A stretch of 64,000 bases of DNA, taken from positions 1,922,001 through 1,986,000 of the forward strand of contig NZ_OZ240671.1 of the NCBI RefSeq assembly GCF_965198575.1, written 5' to 3'. The position numbers and the translations under genes were made by a program. The first letter of the stretch is position 1. Each line of letters opens with the position of its first letter. This stretch comes from Lichenicola sp965198575. GTDB taxonomy: Bacteria; Pseudomonadota; Alphaproteobacteria; Acetobacterales; Acetobacteraceae. The notes under the pieces were generated by a model. That model was not told the origin of the DNA. It saw only the letters and a list, made by a program, of their open reading frames with translations, and made no database searches. Positions 47,168-56,047 of this stretch are shown here, piece by piece.

Positions 47168-48025
47168 TCAGGGCAGCCGCATCAGTGGCTGCCCGACGCT
47201 GATCTGCGTGCCCTCATGGGCGCAGAGTTCCAGACCGGGCGGTCCGATCACGATGATCGTCGAGCCGTGCTCGAACCAGCCCATCTCGTCGCCCTTTCGC
47301 AGGGTCGCATCACAGGCTTGGCTCCAGCGGATTCGGCGGCCCTTTCCGGTTGGCAGCTGCATGAAGCTGAGCCGGATGCCGGCCACCAGGATCGCCGCCA
47401 CAGGAACCAGCAGCAGCCGGTGCCCGCCTGGGAGCGTGGTGGTCAGCACGGCACGCTCGTTGCGGCAGAACAACCGCGCCACACGCTTCAGGGTGGGCGG
47501 ATTGACGTTCCAGACATCGCCATAGATGTGCGTCACACACGTGACGGTGCAGTCGTGGGGCGCATGGAAGCGGTGATACATGCCGGCGGTCAGTCGAAGC
47601 GTCACATAGCGGCCGTCACGCCATTCATCCGCGAGCGCCTCGTCATCGAGCAGTTCGTCAAGGCGATACGGCATGCCCTTGACCTGCAGCAGCATGCCGT
47701 CGCGGATCGTGCCCGACGCACCCACGATCGCGTCGCATGGGCTGACCAACATTGACGGATCCGGGTCGATCGGACGGGCGCCGGGCTTCAGGCGGCGTGT
47801 GAAGCAGTCATGCAGGCTACGAAACCGGCTGTGCTCGGCGTCGGAAAGATCCAGGCTCGAGAACAATCGCCACACGCGGAACGACGCATCGCGAACCAAT
47901 GGTTGCTCGATGCGACTGAACCAGCCGACCAGGCGTGTCATGGAACGGCGCGGGATCGCGTTGCTCAGCAGGAAGTTCACATTCTCCTGCCGGGTGATCC
48001 TGCCTATAACGGCGCGGATCGTCAT
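47168..48025 (-). CDS. psd: Phosphatidylserine decarboxylase
   Basis: Makes phosphatidylethanolamine from phosphatidylserine. At 285 residues it has the two-domain proenzyme layout: VSPCDAIVGASGTI, PYRLDELL, GMYHRFHAPHDC with its conserved His, and the self-cleavage site in GWFEHGSTIIV (Ser about 255), where LGST becomes HGST. That gives beta and alpha chains, the alpha chain carrying the pyruvoyl group. There is no good ribosome-binding site; the start is 32 nt from the divergent aminotransferase start, so both promoters must overlap. Lipid-head-group genes follow close by. Confidence 0.92.
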   Translation of the reverse strand: MTIRAVIGRITRQENVNFLLSNAIPRRSMTRLVGWFSRIEQPLVRDASFRVWRLFSSLDLSDAEHSRFRSLHDCFTRRLKPGARPIDPDPSMLVSPCDAIVGASGTIRDGMLLQVKGMPYRLDELLDDEALADEWRDGRYVTLRLTAGMYHRFHAPHDCTVTCVTHIYGDVWNVNPPTLKRVARLFCRNERAVLTTTLPGGHRLLLVPVAAILVAGIRLSFMQLPTGKGRRIRWSQACDATLRKGDEMGWFEHGSTIIVIGPPGLELCAHEGTQISVGQPLMRLP

Positions 48026-48057
48026 CGAGACGCACGGTCAGCTGGAGGAGTCGCTCG

Positions 48058-49734
48058 ATGGCGGCATTCAATGTCACCACGGCCAGCCGGGTCATCGGTG
48101 GTTCGGCGATGCTGGCGGCGCTTGCGACCAAAGCGGCAAGACGCCTCCGCCTTTCGCGCGCAAAACACCCTTCGCTCGCCGGCCACTCGCGGATGGCGCG
48201 CCGCGTCGCTGCGCTGATCCCGTTCTACAGCTACGACGAGGACCGGTTCTTCGAGTGTGACGGCGCACCCTCGGCCATCGCAGCTCGACGACGTGCGGGG
48301 TTCACGCGACTGTCGCATTACTACGGCGCGCATTTCGCAAGCACCAACGCGCTGACTGCGGAAACTTCGCCGGCCGTCTCGGATCTGCAATTCACCGCGG
48401 CCTACAGGGTGCCGTTCCAGTTCAGCCGGCTGGTGCAGCGCTCGCTGCCGACCGGCGCGTTTCTGGCAGAGTCGTCGGGAGTGACTGTCACCGATCTCGA
48501 CGGCAACGTGTTCCACGACCTGACCGGCTCGTACGGCGTGAACCTGTTCGGCCACGATTTCTACAAGGCGTGCATCGCGCGTGGCGCCGATCGTGTGCAA
48601 CAGCTGGGCGCGGTACTCGGCGGGTATCATCCGGTGGTGGCGGAGAACGTCGCCCGCCTGCGCGCCTTGTCCGGGCTGGACGAGGTGTCGTTCCACATGT
48701 CGGGCACCGAGGCGGTGATGCAGGCGGTCCGGCTCGCCCGCTACCATACCGGCCGCTCGCACCTGGTGCGGTTCTGCGGCGCCTATCACGGCTGGTGGGG
48801 CGACGTGCAACCCGGCATCGGCAACCCGACACCGGCGCACGATACCTACACGCTCTCTGAAATGTCGGCCCGCACGCTGGAGGTTCTTCGCACCCGCACC
48901 GACATCGCGTGTGTGCTGGTCAATCCGCTGCAGGCGCTGCATCCGAACTCCGGAGCGCCGTCCGATGGCACGCTGGTCGATAGCGGACGCAAGGCCGGGC
49001 TCGATCGCGCCGGCTATACGACTTGGCTGCAGCAGCTGCGCCAGGTATGCGACGCGCGCGGCATCGTCCTGATCTTCGACGAGGTGTTCACCGGGTTCAG
49101 GCTCGCGCGACGCGGGGCGGCGGAATATTTCGGCGTGCAGCCGGACCTCGTCACCTACGGGAAGTCGCTGGGTGGCGGGCTGCCGGTCGGTGTGCTGTGC
49201 GGCCGTGCATCGCTCATGAGGCGGTTCCGCGACGACCACCCCGCCGATATCTGCTTCGCGCGCGGCACGTTCAACTCGCACCCCTATGTCATGGGGGCGA
49301 TGGCGGAGTTTCTGGATCATCTGGAGGCTCCGGCAACGCGCGCGATGTATGACGATCTCGATCAGGTCTGGGACGATCGGGCGGCCCTGCTCAACCGCCG
49401 GCTTGTCGAGGCCGGCGTGCCGGTGCGCGTGGCCAACCTCTCCTCGATCTGGACCGTCTGCTACACCGCGCCGTCCCGCTACAACTGGATGCTGCAGTAT
49501 TATCTGCGTGCGGCCGGGTTGGCATTGAGCTGGGTCGGCACCGGCCGGCTGATCTTCAGCCTCGACTACACCGACGCCGACTTTGCCGTGGTGTGCGACA
49601 AGTTCGTCGAGGCGGCGCGCACCATGCAGGCGGATGGCTGGTGGTGGTGGAATGACGACATCACCAACCGCTCGATCCGCCGCGGCATCCTGCGCGAGAT
49701 GATCACCAACCGCGGCGGCCGCAAGAGCGGCTAA
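48058..49734 (+). CDS. Class III PLP aminotransferase, glutamate-1-semialdehyde mutase-like, with N-terminal extension
   Basis: A 558-residue PLP enzyme. The catalytic half (about 130-540) has SGTEAVMQAVRLAR (215-228), AYHGWWGD, DEVFTGFRLARRG (341-353) and the PLP lysine K369 in YGKSLGGGLPVG, all as in the HemL branch. An extra N-terminal region of about 125 residues (AGHSRMARRVAALIPFYSYDEDRFFECD) has no match to HemL, and the total is far longer than HemL's usual length. GGAGGAG lies 7 nt before the ATG. It is unlikely to be the haem-pathway enzyme. It ends overlapping the next gene's stop (CTAA). Confidence 0.8.
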   Translation: MAAFNVTTASRVIGGSAMLAALATKAARRLRLSRAKHPSLAGHSRMARRVAALIPFYSYDEDRFFECDGAPSAIAARRRAGFTRLSHYYGAHFASTNALTAETSPAVSDLQFTAAYRVPFQFSRLVQRSLPTGAFLAESSGVTVTDLDGNVFHDLTGSYGVNLFGHDFYKACIARGADRVQQLGAVLGGYHPVVAENVARLRALSGLDEVSFHMSGTEAVMQAVRLARYHTGRSHLVRFCGAYHGWWGDVQPGIGNPTPAHDTYTLSEMSARTLEVLRTRTDIACVLVNPLQALHPNSGAPSDGTLVDSGRKAGLDRAGYTTWLQQLRQVCDARGIVLIFDEVFTGFRLARRGAAEYFGVQPDLVTYGKSLGGGLPVGVLCGRASLMRRFRDDHPADICFARGTFNSHPYVMGAMAEFLDHLEAPATRAMYDDLDQVWDDRAALLNRRLVEAGVPVRVANLSSIWTVCYTAPSRYNWMLQYYLRAAGLALSWVGTGRLIFSLDYTDADFAVVCDKFVEAARTMQADGWWWWNDDITNRSIRRGILREMITNRGGRKSG

Positions 49735-50354
49735 TAGGAGCCGCGCACGTCGTGGAAGTCGTCCGACATCTCGCTGTCGTGGCCGCCACGGAACAGCGCC
49801 AGCGGCGCGCGGTGATACAGCATGATGTCGTGGAACGGGTCGGTGATGATCTTCGTCGCCCACACCAGGCCGGTCTGCATGTCCTTGATGACGAACAGCT
49901 GCACGGTGCGGAACAGCAGCCCGCCGACGCCGATCACCAGCCAGAGATTGCCGAGATGGCGGGCAAACGCGATCGCCGAATGCGGCGCCTGGCACAGGCC
50001 GAGCATGGTCGGGCTGAACACCAGCAGCAGCGGTGACAGCGCCCACACACTCATCAGGACGATCTTGCGGCGCAGGTTGTAGCCAACCTTGATCTCCTCC
50101 TTGTGCTCGTGCGTCGCCTGGTTGACGACGTCGTACTCCTTCGGCTCGAACACCAGGTGGCCGATCTGCCGGCTGGTCATCGACACCAGCCAGGCCAGCA
50201 GTGCCGCCAGCGCCGGATCCTTGAACATCAGGCAATACGCGACGACGAACGTCGCGGCACTCACGAGATGCAGCGACTGGTTGATGCGGCTGTGATGGTA
50301 ATAGCGATGGTCGTCCCAGCGCTGCACGGAGAGAAGCTCAAAGAACCGGGCCAA
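49731..50354 (-). CDS. Mpo1-like (DUF962) membrane dioxygenase
   Basis: A 207-residue protein with about four hydrophobic helices. Conserved histidine blocks HRYYHHSRINQSLH (about 16-29) and RQIGHLVFEP (about 62-71) match the iron-binding motifs of yeast Mpo1, which shortens 2-hydroxy fatty acids by one carbon. An extra C-terminal region (DPFHDIMLYHRAPLALF) is not in yeast Mpo1. Its 3' end overlaps the convergent aminotransferase by 4 nt (CTAA). 2-hydroxy fatty acids occur in acetic-acid-bacterial lipids, so a similar substrate is a reasonable inference. Confidence 0.65.
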   Translation of the reverse strand: MARFFELLSVQRWDDHRYYHHSRINQSLHLVSAATFVVAYCLMFKDPALAALLAWLVSMTSRQIGHLVFEPKEYDVVNQATHEHKEEIKVGYNLRRKIVLMSVWALSPLLLVFSPTMLGLCQAPHSAIAFARHLGNLWLVIGVGGLLFRTVQLFVIKDMQTGLVWATKIITDPFHDIMLYHRAPLALFRGGHDSEMSDDFHDVRGSY

Positions 50355-50397
50355 TGCTGTCCCTTTCGGATCGATACCGTTACGCGCGGCTGGACGC

Positions 50398-51105
50398 TCA
50401 GTGATAGGCGCCGGCCGATGCCATGACCGGTGTTGTTCCGGCGGAGGTGGTGGGCGCCACGGCGTCGGGCAGCCTGAGGAACCGGACGAGATAGAAATGG
50501 CCGAGCGGTGGCAGCGGACGTCGTTCGAGAAGCTTCACGCCGGGGCAGAGGTCCGCCCAATCCTGATAGCGCTGCCACGAGAACTCGGTGCGCCAGCCAA
50601 GCCGGCTGGTTACCGGCATCAGCCATTTCTCGAGCGTGCCACGCAGGCCTTTCTCGGCGCCGATCCGCGTGGTGATGATGATCTCGCCGCCGGGACGCAC
50701 CACCCGAACGAACTCGTCGAGTGCCGTCTCGGGACGCGGGATCGCGGTCACCACATACTGCGCGACGACGACGTCGAACGAAGCGTCCGGAAACTGCAGC
50801 TGCTCGGCATCCATGACGGCGATGCTGTCGACGTGGGTCAGCCCGTCGCGCTTCACCCGCAGCCGCGCCTTCTCCAGCATCGTCTCGGAGATGTCGATGC
50901 CGACGAGATGATTGCTGCGCGCGTAGCTCGGCAATGAGAGCCCGGTGCCGACGCCGACTTCCAGGATGCGACCACCGATCCGATCAGCCGCAGCGACCGC
51001 GGCAAGTCGCCCGCGCCGGAAGACGGGGCCGAAGACCAGGTCGTAGATCGGCGCCCATCGATCATAGGCGCCGGCGACCTGGTCCTGCCGCATGGAGATA
51101 TTCAT
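50398..51105 (-). CDS. pmtA: Phosphatidylethanolamine N-methyltransferase, PmtA-like
   Basis: A 235-residue SAM methyltransferase. The N-terminal AGAYDRWAPIYDLVFGPVFRRGR is the signature of the Rhodobacter/Sinorhizobium PmtA type, which methylates phosphatidylethanolamine to phosphatidylcholine. Motif I is RILEVGVGTGLSLP and motif II is HLVGIDISETML. ATG 51105 is chosen; later ATG 51093 is possible and neither has a clear ribosome-binding site. It is 43 nt upstream of the Mpo1-like gene on the same strand, so the two probably share a transcript. Confidence 0.87.
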   Translation of the reverse strand: MNISMRQDQVAGAYDRWAPIYDLVFGPVFRRGRLAAVAAADRIGGRILEVGVGTGLSLPSYARSNHLVGIDISETMLEKARLRVKRDGLTHVDSIAVMDAEQLQFPDASFDVVVAQYVVTAIPRPETALDEFVRVVRPGGEIIITTRIGAEKGLRGTLEKWLMPVTSRLGWRTEFSWQRYQDWADLCPGVKLLERRPLPPLGHFYLVRFLRLPDAVAPTTSAGTTPVMASAGAYH

Positions 51106-51223
51106 AAAGGCCCGCTTCCCCAAATCCGGCGGTGGCGTCACAAATGTTTATCGACGCTGTCTAGCAAGATTCCGCGAAAGCAAGGTGTGACAGTTCCACG
51201 TCGTTACGGTTGCAAGGCCGTGA

Positions 51224-51865
51224 TCAGGCCTCCCCCCACAGCTCCATCACCCGTCGCACCGCCGGCCGCAGCTTCATCCGGGAAAAATGACCGGCCAGTT
51301 GCGGTGGCAGGTCGACGCCTTCCTCGGCCGCCCAGCGCTCAACATAGAACAGCGCGGAATCGGCAATCCCGAAACGGTCACCGCCGGCGAAGTCGCGCGT
51401 GCCGAGCTGCTTCTCCAGGATCGCGAAGCCCTGCTCGACCATCGTGCGGCCCTGCTGCTTCACGTTCCCAGCACCCAGCCCGAGCGTCGCATGCACAGGG
51501 TCGTTCGGCTCGAACCGCGCCGGCAGGAACATCCGCGCGAAGCCCTGCCCGTGCACCGTGCCGACCGTGTAGTCCATCATCTCCATCGCGCGGATCTCGT
51601 GCTCCCGATCGTCGGGCAGCAGGCCGGCATCCGGGAAGGTGGTGGCGAGCCAGCGTGCGATCGCGCCGTACTCCGTCAGCACCGTTCCGTCGTCACGGAT
51701 GATCGTGGGCACCTTGCCCTTCGGATTGATCTCGATGAACGGCGGCTTGTGCGTCTCGCCACCGGCGGCGTCGAGCTTCACGGTGTCGTACGGCGCGCCG
51801 ATCTCCTCGAGCAGCACGTGGATGCCAATCGCGCAGGTGTGCGGGCCCCAGTAGAGCGTGGTCAT
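51224..51865 (-). CDS. Glutathione S-transferase family protein
   Basis: A 213-residue cytosolic GST. N-terminal thioredoxin-like domain with LYWGPHTCAIGIHVLLEEIGAPYDTVKLD, the cis-Pro in GKVPTII and TEYGAIARWLA (glutathione carboxylate binding), then an all-helical C-terminal domain with GDRFGIADSALFYVERW. The N-terminal residue pattern WGPHTCA offers a Ser/Cys-type catalytic residue. Substrate unknown. It starts 63 nt upstream of nothing obvious and ends before the pmtA promoter gap. Confidence 0.88.
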   Translation of the reverse strand: MTTLYWGPHTCAIGIHVLLEEIGAPYDTVKLDAAGGETHKPPFIEINPKGKVPTIIRDDGTVLTEYGAIARWLATTFPDAGLLPDDREHEIRAMEMMDYTVGTVHGQGFARMFLPARFEPNDPVHATLGLGAGNVKQQGRTMVEQGFAILEKQLGTRDFAGGDRFGIADSALFYVERWAAEEGVDLPPQLAGHFSRMKLRPAVRRVMELWGEA

Positions 51866-51928
51866 GGCCTTGCCGTCCTTGTCCTGTTCCAGGCAGGAAC
51901 AAGGCCGCAGGTGCCGTCCGGTTGCCGG

Positions 51929-53806
51929 TCAGGCAGGAACCAGCACGTGCTCCTTCAGCACCGCGTCGATCGCCGCCATCGCCTTTGTCTCGTCGATCCG
52001 GAAGTTGCAGATCGACGGGATGAAGCCGTCGCCCAGCCGCACCACGAGTTCCGCATCGGGCAGGTCCTCGACGGCGTCCTCGGGAATGAACACCAGCGGC
52101 GTCGGCGCCTCCATGGCGTCCGGGTGGTGGTAGATGAACCGGTCGCCGAGATGGGTCAGGTTCCACCGGTTGGTCAGCAGCAGGCCCGGGATGTTGCAGA
52201 CCCAGCGATATTTTGCGAGCCCCGCGCCCCAGATCGCGATCAGCGCGTCGCTCTCGCGCCCGCAGGCCAGGCTCTCGGTGATCGGCAGGCCGATGGTGCT
52301 GACGATTTCGATGCCGGTGCCCTGGGACGCTGCCTGCATCGCCGCCACCATGTCGCGCTCGATCATGATCGGGCTGCGTGAGGCGCCGCGCTCGCCGTGG
52401 CTCCAGATGAAGTCGTCCTGGCTGCCGATGCGGCTGTTATGGCCGTCCACCACCACGATGGCGGACCCCAGCGTGCGTGCCAGGTGGCGCACCAGCGTCG
52501 TGCAGAAGCTCTCGAGCCCGACGATGGTACGGTTCTCGACGCGAATACCGAACATCACCACCGGCACCCCCGAGGCGCGCGCCTTGCGGCAGACCGACGC
52601 GGGCGATGCGGCATCCAGCGGCTTCACCGTCGCCAGGATGCGGTCGCGCACATCGGCCGTGACCTTCATCGAGGAGGACCGGATCAGGCACTGGCCCTTG
52701 GCATAGAAGCCCGGGATGGCCTCCATGAGCGAGGCGTGGCTCCGCTCCAGGCGCCCGGCGAGCTCGGGAAAGATCCTGTCGAGCGGACCGTACATCTCCG
52801 GCTCGTACTGGGACTCGAACACCATGAAGTGCGGCAGCTGCTGCTTCGGCACGCTGGCGATGATGTTGCCGATGCCGGAGATGTCGTTCCATAGCACGTG
52901 GCCGATATGCATCGCCGTGACGCCCCGCCAGGCATGCACCGGCACCGTGTCCTTGCGCGCGAAATACCGCGCCAGCAGGTTGCCGTGCTGCATCACGCGG
53001 GCAAAGAACTCGCGGAACATCTCGGGCATCTGCGCGCGCATCGAGTCCGGATGGAAACCGACGAAGGTACGCGCGGCCGGGATGAACACCCCCATGATGC
53101 GGAAATAGATCTCGCCCGCGATCAGGAAAATGACCGTCCCGGTGGCCTCGTCGACCGCCCGATATGCATAGATCACCCCGTGGATGATCAACGCATGGCG
53201 CACCGTCATCGGCGTGCCGTCGATCGGTGACGGGAAGCTCATGTGGCCCTTCTCGATGAAGGCCAGGTTCTGCATCTGCAATGCGCCGGGGTTCAGCAGC
53301 GCGTGCAGGTGGCTGCGCTGCAGCGGCTGCCGGTGCGAGCCGTAATCGATGATCTGGCTGCCCGGGTGCGCCGGGTTCATCTGGTCGACCTGGGAATAGC
53401 GCGTCGCCGTGTCGAAGCTGCCGAGGAAGATCGACAGGATCTCGGCGCGCGTGCCCTCGGGGAGCTGGAAGAACGCCTCCTCGCGGTCATCGAGCGCCGG
53501 CGGCTCCGGGGTCTCCATGATCTTGCGCCAGAGCCCGTCGAACAGCGAGCAGCTCGCCTCCGCCAGGATCCGGCTCAGGTCGGGCGACAGTTCGGTGACC
53601 GAGCCGCCCAGCCGGTTGAGGTTCTCGTCCAGGTACCAGCTCGCCTGGTTGCCCTCGTCATGGCGGAAGCAGAGGACGATCAGCGGCGCCAGGCCCAGAT
53701 AGGCCACGGTCGGGGTCCAGCCGGTGACGAAGACCGCTGGCTCCCCGCTATCCCGAACCACTCCAAGCTGGTCGATTGCGACCAGCATGCTGTCGTGCAC
53801 GGCCAT
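51929..53806 (-). CDS. Large protein of unrecognised family, paralog of the neighbouring 657-residue protein
   Basis: A 625-residue protein (start MAVHDSMLVAID). I do not recognise the family. It shares three blocks with the product at 53984-55957: HIGHVLWNDISG (300-311), VVVDGHNSR (451-459) and WGAGLAKYRWVCN...LLLTNR (526-547), then EAPTPLVFI. There is no signal peptide or clear transmembrane helix. His in the first block and the WGAG turn in the third recall, distantly, the layout of GT61-type glycosyltransferases, but that is only an impression. The two genes lie in the same direction 177 bp apart. Confidence 0.55.
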   Translation of the reverse strand: MAVHDSMLVAIDQLGVVRDSGEPAVFVTGWTPTVAYLGLAPLIVLCFRHDEGNQASWYLDENLNRLGGSVTELSPDLSRILAEASCSLFDGLWRKIMETPEPPALDDREEAFFQLPEGTRAEILSIFLGSFDTATRYSQVDQMNPAHPGSQIIDYGSHRQPLQRSHLHALLNPGALQMQNLAFIEKGHMSFPSPIDGTPMTVRHALIIHGVIYAYRAVDEATGTVIFLIAGEIYFRIMGVFIPAARTFVGFHPDSMRAQMPEMFREFFARVMQHGNLLARYFARKDTVPVHAWRGVTAMHIGHVLWNDISGIGNIIASVPKQQLPHFMVFESQYEPEMYGPLDRIFPELAGRLERSHASLMEAIPGFYAKGQCLIRSSSMKVTADVRDRILATVKPLDAASPASVCRKARASGVPVVMFGIRVENRTIVGLESFCTTLVRHLARTLGSAIVVVDGHNSRIGSQDDFIWSHGERGASRSPIMIERDMVAAMQAASQGTGIEIVSTIGLPITESLACGRESDALIAIWGAGLAKYRWVCNIPGLLLTNRWNLTHLGDRFIYHHPDAMEAPTPLVFIPEDAVEDLPDAELVVRLGDGFIPSICNFRIDETKAMAAIDAVLKEHVLVPA

Positions 53807-53983
53807 GAGTGCTGGACCCTTCTCAATTCGCAAGCTGCAGACGGCGCCACCTCGAGTGCCATGCAAGGCGAGGGATGACCGAGCGCCATTGTCGCCCGCG
53901 CCGGCTGATCGGCCAAGTCATAAGACGCAACCGGCTTTTCCGCTCGCGCTGCCACGCCCCGGCAGGTGCCGGAGCCTGCGGGC

Positions 53984-55957
53984 TCAGCTGCCGGATCCGA
54001 ACCTTGGCGGCCGGGTGGACACTGTCAGTTCGGGCGTTGTCGAACCGGCGTCGGCGCCGTTCCGCTCGAGTTCGGTGACGAAGCCGTCGAGGGTGCGCTC
54101 CAGCCCGGCCCGGTCAACCCGGAAGTTCGCATAGAAGCCGCCCGGGCCGGGTTCGTCGGTCACCAGGCCAGGCTCGATGAAGCGCAGCGGGGTCGGCGCC
54201 TCGGTGTAGCGCGGCAGGTGGTAGATCCCGAGATCGCCCTGCGGATGATCGAGGTTGTGGCGGTTGGTCAGCACCAGACCGGGCAGGTTGCAGATCCAGC
54301 GGTACTTGGCGAAACCCGCGCCCCAGAGCCCGACGAACAGCCGGCAGCGCGACGCCCAGAACACGCTCGACAGCACCGGCGCGCCGACCGTGCCGACGAT
54401 CCGGACGTCCGGCGCATGCTGGAAGATCCGCCGCAGCTGGATGACGATCTCCAGCTCCTCGAGCATCGCCGCCCGCGGCCCGGCCGGCCCGAACGAGCCG
54501 TAATCGCTGGAGGGATCGCCGGCAACGCGCGCGTTGCTGCCATCGACCACCACCAGCAGCGGGCCCAGCCGGGCCGCCAGCCGGCGCACGACGAGGGCCA
54601 TCACCTCGGTCTGGTCGGGCATGCTGCGGCTATTGACCCGCAGGCCCAGCAGGATGCCGGTGCGTCCCTCCGCGGCCAGCAGCTCGGCATAGGCAAGATC
54701 ACGGCCCGCCGCCGCCACGCGCTCGGACAGCGCGATGATCGGGTCGGCGATGGCGCGGCTGACATGGTTGTCGAACGCGCCGATCAGGGTCAGCCGGTTG
54801 CGATAGACGTGCTCAGACATGTCGGTGCCGAGCAGCGGCAGGTATCGGACCCGGTGTGCGAATTCCGGCATGAGCTCGGCGACCGGGCCATACACCTCGG
54901 TGCCCTGGTCGGCATTCTGCACCAGCACCAGCGGCAGGCGATCGGGCGGCACGCTACGACGGACCCGATCGAGCCCGGACAGCTCGTTCCAGAGGGTGTG
55001 GCCCATATGCAGGCCGGGATACGGCGTCAGCACCGCGGCGGTCCGTTTCGGCGCCGGCAGGTACTCCAGGATCAGCGCCTGGTTGCGCATGAACTCGTCG
55101 AACAGGTCCGCCAGCCGGGTCGCCGCCATCCCGGCCTCGCGCCGGGTGATGGTGCAGTTCAGCGCCGGGATGAAGATCTCCTTCTCGGTGATCCCCGGCG
55201 TCGTGCACAGGAAGAACACCAGCCCGTCACCGTTGGGCAGGGTGTCGACGAAGCGGTAGGCGTTGAAGCGATACACCACGACGATGCTGCTGTCGGAGTG
55301 CAGCGTGCGGCCGCTGACCGGGCCCGGCACGCTGTATTGTCCGTCCCGAAGCAGGTCGAGATGGTCCTGCTGCAGGTCGCGTCCGAGCATCGCAAGGAGG
55401 GCCCCGCGATCCAGGGCCAGGGCTGGGGTCGGTACCGCACCGTCGGTGACAGCGGGGATGTCCAGGGTGCCCATCTCCCTGCCGGCCTGGCCAGGCTCGG
55501 TCACGTCGAGCTGGATCACCATCGGCGGCGGGAACAGGCGTGGGTGGCAGGCCCTCAGCAGCTCGCGCCGGACCTGGAGGCCGAGGCTGGAGAAATCGTC
55601 CAGGTCGACCAGGTGCGGGGTTGCCGCATTCAGCATGCCGTCGCGCAAGGTCGCCAACGCGCCGAGCGCCGCACCCGCAAGGGCGTCCCGCTGCGGCGGT
55701 GCCAAAGTCTCGACCGTGTCGCCGATGAAGTGGAAGTCGGCGCCGAAGAACCAGGTCGCCTCATGGCCCGACACGTGGCGCAACTGCAGCAGCAGCACCG
55801 TCCGGAACCGGTCATGCAGCCCGACCGGCTCCCAGCCCGGCTCGAACCGCGTCACCGGCCGCCCGGCGTTGAAAAGGACGGCGTATTGCCCGGGGGCCAG
55901 CTCGACCTGGAACACTCCCTCCCGTTGGATGACGGTCTGCATCAGGTCATGATCCAT
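53984..55957 (-). CDS. Large protein of unrecognised family, paralog of the neighbouring 625-residue protein
   Basis: A 657-residue protein. It aligns by eye to the product at 51929-53806 along most of its length: an N-terminal part with HVSGHEATWFFGADFHFIGDTVETLAPP against a similar EGNQASWYLDENLNRLGGSVTELSP, then HMGHTLWNELSG (317-328), VYGPVAELMPEFA, VVVDGSNAR (469-477), WGAGFAKYRWICN...LVLTNR (545-566) and EAPTPLRFI. No signal peptide; cytoplasmic. Function unknown. An older duplication is likely, since identity outside these blocks is low. Confidence 0.55.
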   Translation of the reverse strand: MDHDLMQTVIQREGVFQVELAPGQYAVLFNAGRPVTRFEPGWEPVGLHDRFRTVLLLQLRHVSGHEATWFFGADFHFIGDTVETLAPPQRDALAGAALGALATLRDGMLNAATPHLVDLDDFSSLGLQVRRELLRACHPRLFPPPMVIQLDVTEPGQAGREMGTLDIPAVTDGAVPTPALALDRGALLAMLGRDLQQDHLDLLRDGQYSVPGPVSGRTLHSDSSIVVVYRFNAYRFVDTLPNGDGLVFFLCTTPGITEKEIFIPALNCTITRREAGMAATRLADLFDEFMRNQALILEYLPAPKRTAAVLTPYPGLHMGHTLWNELSGLDRVRRSVPPDRLPLVLVQNADQGTEVYGPVAELMPEFAHRVRYLPLLGTDMSEHVYRNRLTLIGAFDNHVSRAIADPIIALSERVAAAGRDLAYAELLAAEGRTGILLGLRVNSRSMPDQTEVMALVVRRLAARLGPLLVVVDGSNARVAGDPSSDYGSFGPAGPRAAMLEELEIVIQLRRIFQHAPDVRIVGTVGAPVLSSVFWASRCRLFVGLWGAGFAKYRWICNLPGLVLTNRHNLDHPQGDLGIYHLPRYTEAPTPLRFIEPGLVTDEPGPGGFYANFRVDRAGLERTLDGFVTELERNGADAGSTTPELTVSTRPPRFGSGS

Positions 55958-56047
55958 TCGACAGGTCGCGACACGCTAGGCGCGAGCATGACCGCTTGGC
56001 TAGAGCATGACATCTCCACGCAATATTCCCTGGGGGACAGCCGTTCC

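Noticed and set aside
48022..50235. 737-codon minus-strand frame across the aminotransferase
   Set aside because: The plus-strand gene has a PLP lysine motif and strong ribosome-binding site; the antisense frame has none.
53966..56047. Long plus-strand upstream extension of the dienelactone hydrolase frame
   Set aside because: It is antisense to the 657-residue gene; the hydrolase's own start at 56048 has a ribosome-binding site and gives a normal family length.
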